Shown here piece by piece: positions 5,498-6,993 of a stretch of DNA of 6,993 bases (within the stretch, counting starts at the first letter, position 1; each line of letters opens with the position of its first letter). Below the pieces are notes generated by a model. That model worked only from the letters and a program-made list of their open reading frames with translations, was not told the DNA's origin and searched no databases. The translations under genes were made by a program, and so were the position numbers. The DNA lies in assembly GCA_035255485.1 (NCBI GenBank), contig DATEZO010000024.1, forward strand, positions 1 to 6,993, written 5' to 3'. Source of the stretch: DATEZO01 sp035255485. Lineage in GTDB: Bacteria > Pseudomonadota > Gammaproteobacteria > Burkholderiales > Burkholderiaceae_D.

Positions 5498-5845
5498 ATG
5501 ACCACCCCTCAAGCCTGCAACTGCCGTCGATGCGGCAGGGACCTGAACCCCAACACCGCCACATTCGAAGCTCAGGAGAGCTTAGTCATTAGCTACCGTG
5601 CCGGGTATGGCTCGATCCTCGGCGATGGCAACGTCGTCAGTTCTACCCTTTGCCAGCACTGTGTACAAGCGTTATTGGGGCCGTGGCTCCAGATCGTCGA
5701 AGACGATCCGTTCCGCCCGCAAGTGCCCCTACAGCAGCCCCAAGGCGCGTACCAACCCAATCAGTTGCAAGCGCCTGCAACAAACTGTCCAAGTCGAGAA
5801 GAGCTACGCAGCCTCTTTTTGCAACTGAAAGACGAAGACAAGTAA
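5498..5845 (+). CDS. Putative zinc-binding protein with two CxxC pairs
   Basis: The protein has 115 residues. ATG follows AGGAG (5487-5491) with six bases between, which fixes the start. C9-x2-C12 and C52-x2-C55 (RRCG and LCQHCV) are spaced as in zinc ribbons or treble-clef fingers, with an extra Cys at 7. Between them is a beta-rich stretch with YRAGYGSILGDGN. This combination, ending in LCxxCV and LGxW, is familiar to me from small hypothetical proteins of proteobacterial mobile DNA, though I cannot name a Pfam family. Residues ~70-95 are a Pro/Gln-rich linker, followed by a short charged helix (SREELRSLFLQLKDEDK). A zinc-dependent protein or nucleic-acid contact is the likeliest role. It is the third gene of the plus-strand group, and no terminator is obvious behind it. 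Confidence 0.78.
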   Translation: MTTPQACNCRRCGRDLNPNTATFEAQESLVISYRAGYGSILGDGNVVSSTLCQHCVQALLGPWLQIVEDDPFRPQVPLQQPQGAYQPNQLQAPATNCPSREELRSLFLQLKDEDK

Positions 5846-6031
5846 CATCTGCGTATTTAAATGTTCGTGAGCACTTTGTTCAGCGACTAGATCATCATTT
5901 TTACTCATCATGATCACCGTTACGGTGACGAATTCATCGTTCCTGGTGAGTTTGGCGGGTGCGTCTTGAACCGTTCTTTGAGCTATCAACTGGCGGCAGT
6001 TTGCCGGTAAGGAGTCATTGCGATCGCTTAC
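5846..6031 (+). other. Gene-free interval before the IS110 element
   Basis: No convincing gene is seen on either strand. The interval holds a 7-bp inverted repeat, TCACCGT-T-ACGGTGA (5914-5928), and a small CGGCA-GTT-TGCCG hairpin (5994-6006). Neither is followed by a T-tract. A minus-strand frame crosses the whole region (5804-6160) but runs through the structured left end of the IS element and the end of the zinc-protein gene, so it is unlikely to be coding. The left boundary of the element is not resolved. Confidence 0.5.
5914..5928. repeat. TCACCGT-T-ACGGTGA inverted repeat
   Basis: Two exact 7-base arms surround a single central T, 68 bases after the zinc-protein gene. It could be a protein-binding site or a remnant of a recombination site; the sequence does not decide. 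Confidence 0.4.
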
Positions 6032-6060
6032 TTGAAAGATGGCAACCGACCCTATATAGT
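6032..6060 (+). promoter_or_regulatory. Sigma-70-like promoter for the IS110 left-end RNA and transposase
   Basis: TTGAAA (6032-6037) and TATAGT (6055-6060) are 17 bases apart. The predicted transcription start, 6066-6068, coincides with the first base of a long hairpin. The element's left end may lie within or near this promoter; in that case the -35 would be supplied by host DNA or, in an excised circle, by the right end. Confidence 0.55.
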
Positions 6061-6065
6061 TAGTC

Positions 6066-6270
6066 TGTCCTGGTTTCCGTGATACTGGGCACAGCTGGCA
6101 GGTAGCTGTCAGTGAAGTCAGGACATGCACTGGGGAATTACGAATAGTCGACCCAAACACATGATGTTTGCCGCTTTGGTTTCGAATTCCCTGGTGCGCT
6201 TGGGTTCGTCAACGAATACTCAGGGCGTGCCGCTTCGCCGGCTCTCTATATTGGCTTCGCAGAGCCCGGC
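6066..6270 (+). ncRNA. Candidate IS110 bridge RNA (left-end structured RNA)
   Basis: Four hairpins follow one another between the promoter and the transposase gene. (1) TGTCCTG 6066-6072 pairs with CAGGACA 6119-6125, and inside it ACTG 6084-6087 pairs with CAGT 6110-6113 and ACAGCT 6091-6096 with AGCTGT 6104-6109. (2) CAAACA 6154-6159 pairs with TGTTTG 6165-6170. (3) CCCTG 6189-6193 pairs with CAGGG 6221-6225, enclosing TTCG/CGAA 6205-6216. (4) GCCGGCTCT 6237-6245 pairs with AGAGCCCGGC 6261-6270 with one bulged C and a 15-base loop. IS110-group elements are known to encode a bridge RNA in the non-coding left end, with a 5' stem-loop followed by target- and donor-binding loops. Hairpins 3 and 4 are the candidates for those loops. 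CTTGGGTTC (6199-6207) resembles, from memory, a string in the IS621 bridge RNA; this is unverified. Structure is seen; function is inferred. Confidence 0.6.
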
Positions 6271-6317
6271 TTGCATGTCTGTTTCCCCTACCCATCACAA
6301 TCCCCTTCCAGGAGGTG

Positions 6318-6993
6318 ATGATGAAGCATTCATCTTCCCCAAACAACCCGGCTTTCAGTGCCTATGTCGGCATTGACTGGGCTGATCGCAAACACGATTT
6401 CTGCCTGCAAGCTGCGGATTCAACGCGGCGTGAATCCGGCATCTTCGAACACTCGCCGCAGGCCATCGCTCATTGGGCCAACACCTTGCATCAGCGGTTT
6501 CGCGGCCGCATTGCGGTCTGTGTCGAGCTTGCGCGCGGCCCCCTGGTATCTGCCCTGCAGCGCCATGATTTCCTGGTGCTGTTTCCCGTGCATCCATCAA
6601 CGTTGGCCACGTACCGTCAGGCGTTTGTTCCCAGTCGCGCCAAGGATGACCCGGGCGACGCCGAACTTGCGCTGGAGATTTTGCTGCGCCATCCCGAGCG
6701 ATTACATCCAGTCTCACTGCAGAGTACCGACATGCGCTCGCTCGCAGCGCTAGTGGAGGCACGCCGGGGCCTGGCTGAGCAAACGCTGCGCATCACAAAC
6801 CAGCTCGTCAGCACACTCAAGCAATATTATCCGCAAGTACTAGACTGGTTTGAAGACCGTAATACGCGTTTGTTCTGCGACTTCCTGACCCGCTGGCCGA
6901 CTCTATTGCATGTCAAGCGGGCACGACGCGTAACACTGGAGGAATTCTTCCGTCAGCATTCAGTACGCCGTGGCTATCTCATTGACAGGCGCA
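6318..6993 (+). CDS. IS110-family DEDD transposase, C-terminal part outside window
   Basis: The frame is uninterrupted for 225 codons to the window end; typical members are about 310-400 residues, so the end is missing. The N-terminal RuvC-like DEDD domain is clear: YVGIDWADRKHDF with Asp20, AVCVELARG with Glu70, and SRAKDDPGDAE with Asp111 and Asp114, the family's KxDxxDA-like motif. Residues ~150-185 (MRSLAALVEARRGLAEQTLRITNQ and onward) form the expected long helix or coiled coil. The Transposase_20 domain with its catalytic serine lies beyond the edge. A strong AGGAGG (6310-6315) precedes tandem ATGs at 6318 and 6321; the spacing is very short (2 bases) to the first and 5 bases to the second, so 6321 may be the real start. 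Guided by a bridge RNA, such enzymes excise and insert the element through DNA circles. The sequence visible here is intact, so the copy may be active. Confidence 0.93.
   Translation, partial: MMKHSSSPNNPAFSAYVGIDWADRKHDFCLQAADSTRRESGIFEHSPQAIAHWANTLHQRFRGRIAVCVELARGPLVSALQRHDFLVLFPVHPSTLATYRQAFVPSRAKDDPGDAELALEILLRHPERLHPVSLQSTDMRSLAALVEARRGLAEQTLRITNQLVSTLKQYYPQVLDWFEDRNTRLFCDFLTRWPTLLHVKRARRVTLEEFFRQHSVRRGYLIDRR

Larger units (their letters stand above)
6060..6993 (+). mobile_element. IS110-family insertion sequence, left part (cut by window end)
   Basis: The element is recognised from its transposase and the structured non-coding region in front of it. IS110 elements normally lack terminal inverted repeats and do not make long target duplications, so the left boundary cannot be read from one copy; about 6040-6066 is a working estimate. 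The right end lies beyond the window. A non-coding left end of about 250 bases with RNA-like structure argues for the IS110 group rather than the IS1111 group, whose guide RNA lies at the right end. Confidence 0.75.

Noticed and set aside
3767..5859. Shared GCGTATTTAA string near 3763 and 5850 as possible attachment-site repeats
   Set aside because: A 10-base match is expected by chance many times in 7 kb, and no integrase or tRNA is present.
5804..6160. Minus-strand open frame of 118 codons
   Set aside because: It spans the end of the zinc-protein gene, the gene-free interval and the hairpins of the IS left end, has no ribosome binding site, and its translation shows no domain-like pattern.
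6355..6820. Frames on both strands inside the IS110 transposase
   Set aside because: The transposase frame from 6318 is open to the window end and carries the DEDD motifs, so the others are shadows.

Overview
The window looks like accessory DNA from a proteobacterium, most likely beta- or gamma-proteobacterial. The basis is a decayed UmuC resembling betaproteobacterial proteins, a DedA/PAP2 membrane protein with mid-to-high GC codon use, and an IS110-family transposase. Base composition is mosaic: GC-rich coding blocks alternate with very AT-rich promoter regions at about 2960-3040 and 4735-4967. No tRNA, rRNA, CRISPR array, integrase or recognisable plasmid replication gene was found.

Left part (1-2112). 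An open frame enters from the left edge and cannot be named. A minus-strand remnant of umuC (SOS translesion polymerase subunit) follows at about 271-640, with at least one clear frameshift and both ends missing. The first intact gene, 721-2112, encodes a 463-residue inner-membrane protein that joins a DedA/VTT-type domain to a PAP2 lipid-phosphatase domain with all three phosphatase motifs present.

Middle part (2113-5845). This is a cassette of small genes of unknown function: a minus-strand coiled-coil/basic protein with a faint H-NS-like C-terminal region (2418-2957), a tentative 36-codon gene (3256-3366), a basic 128-residue protein with a strong ribosome binding site and a hairpin terminator (3385-3771), and a minus-strand protein with a hydrophobic hairpin and an acidic Ser/Gly/Asn-rich tail (3811-4734). 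Next come a plus-strand acidic 78-residue protein that may be translated from a leaderless mRNA (4968-5204), an overlapping 68-residue protein (5176-5382) and a CxxC...CxxC putative zinc-binding protein (5498-5845). The AT-rich region between the two divergent genes at 4735-4967 is packed with TATGC/GCATA half-sites, including a perfect 9-bp inverted repeat over the -35 element. A related TGCATA tandem repeat lies near the promoter of the 2957 minus-strand gene. This suggests that one DNA-binding regulator controls several genes of the cassette.

Right part (5846-6993). An IS110-family element begins here and runs off the window. Its DEDD transposase starts at 6318 behind a strong ribosome binding site. 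The roughly 200 bases in front of it contain four consecutive hairpins preceded by a good sigma-70-like promoter whose predicted start falls at the first hairpin. This is the arrangement expected for a left-end bridge RNA of an IS110-group element, and it is the most interesting feature of the window. A second observation worth checking is an eight-C tract just before the stop codon of the 2418-2957 gene: one extra C would add about 127 codons through an otherwise gene-free stretch.
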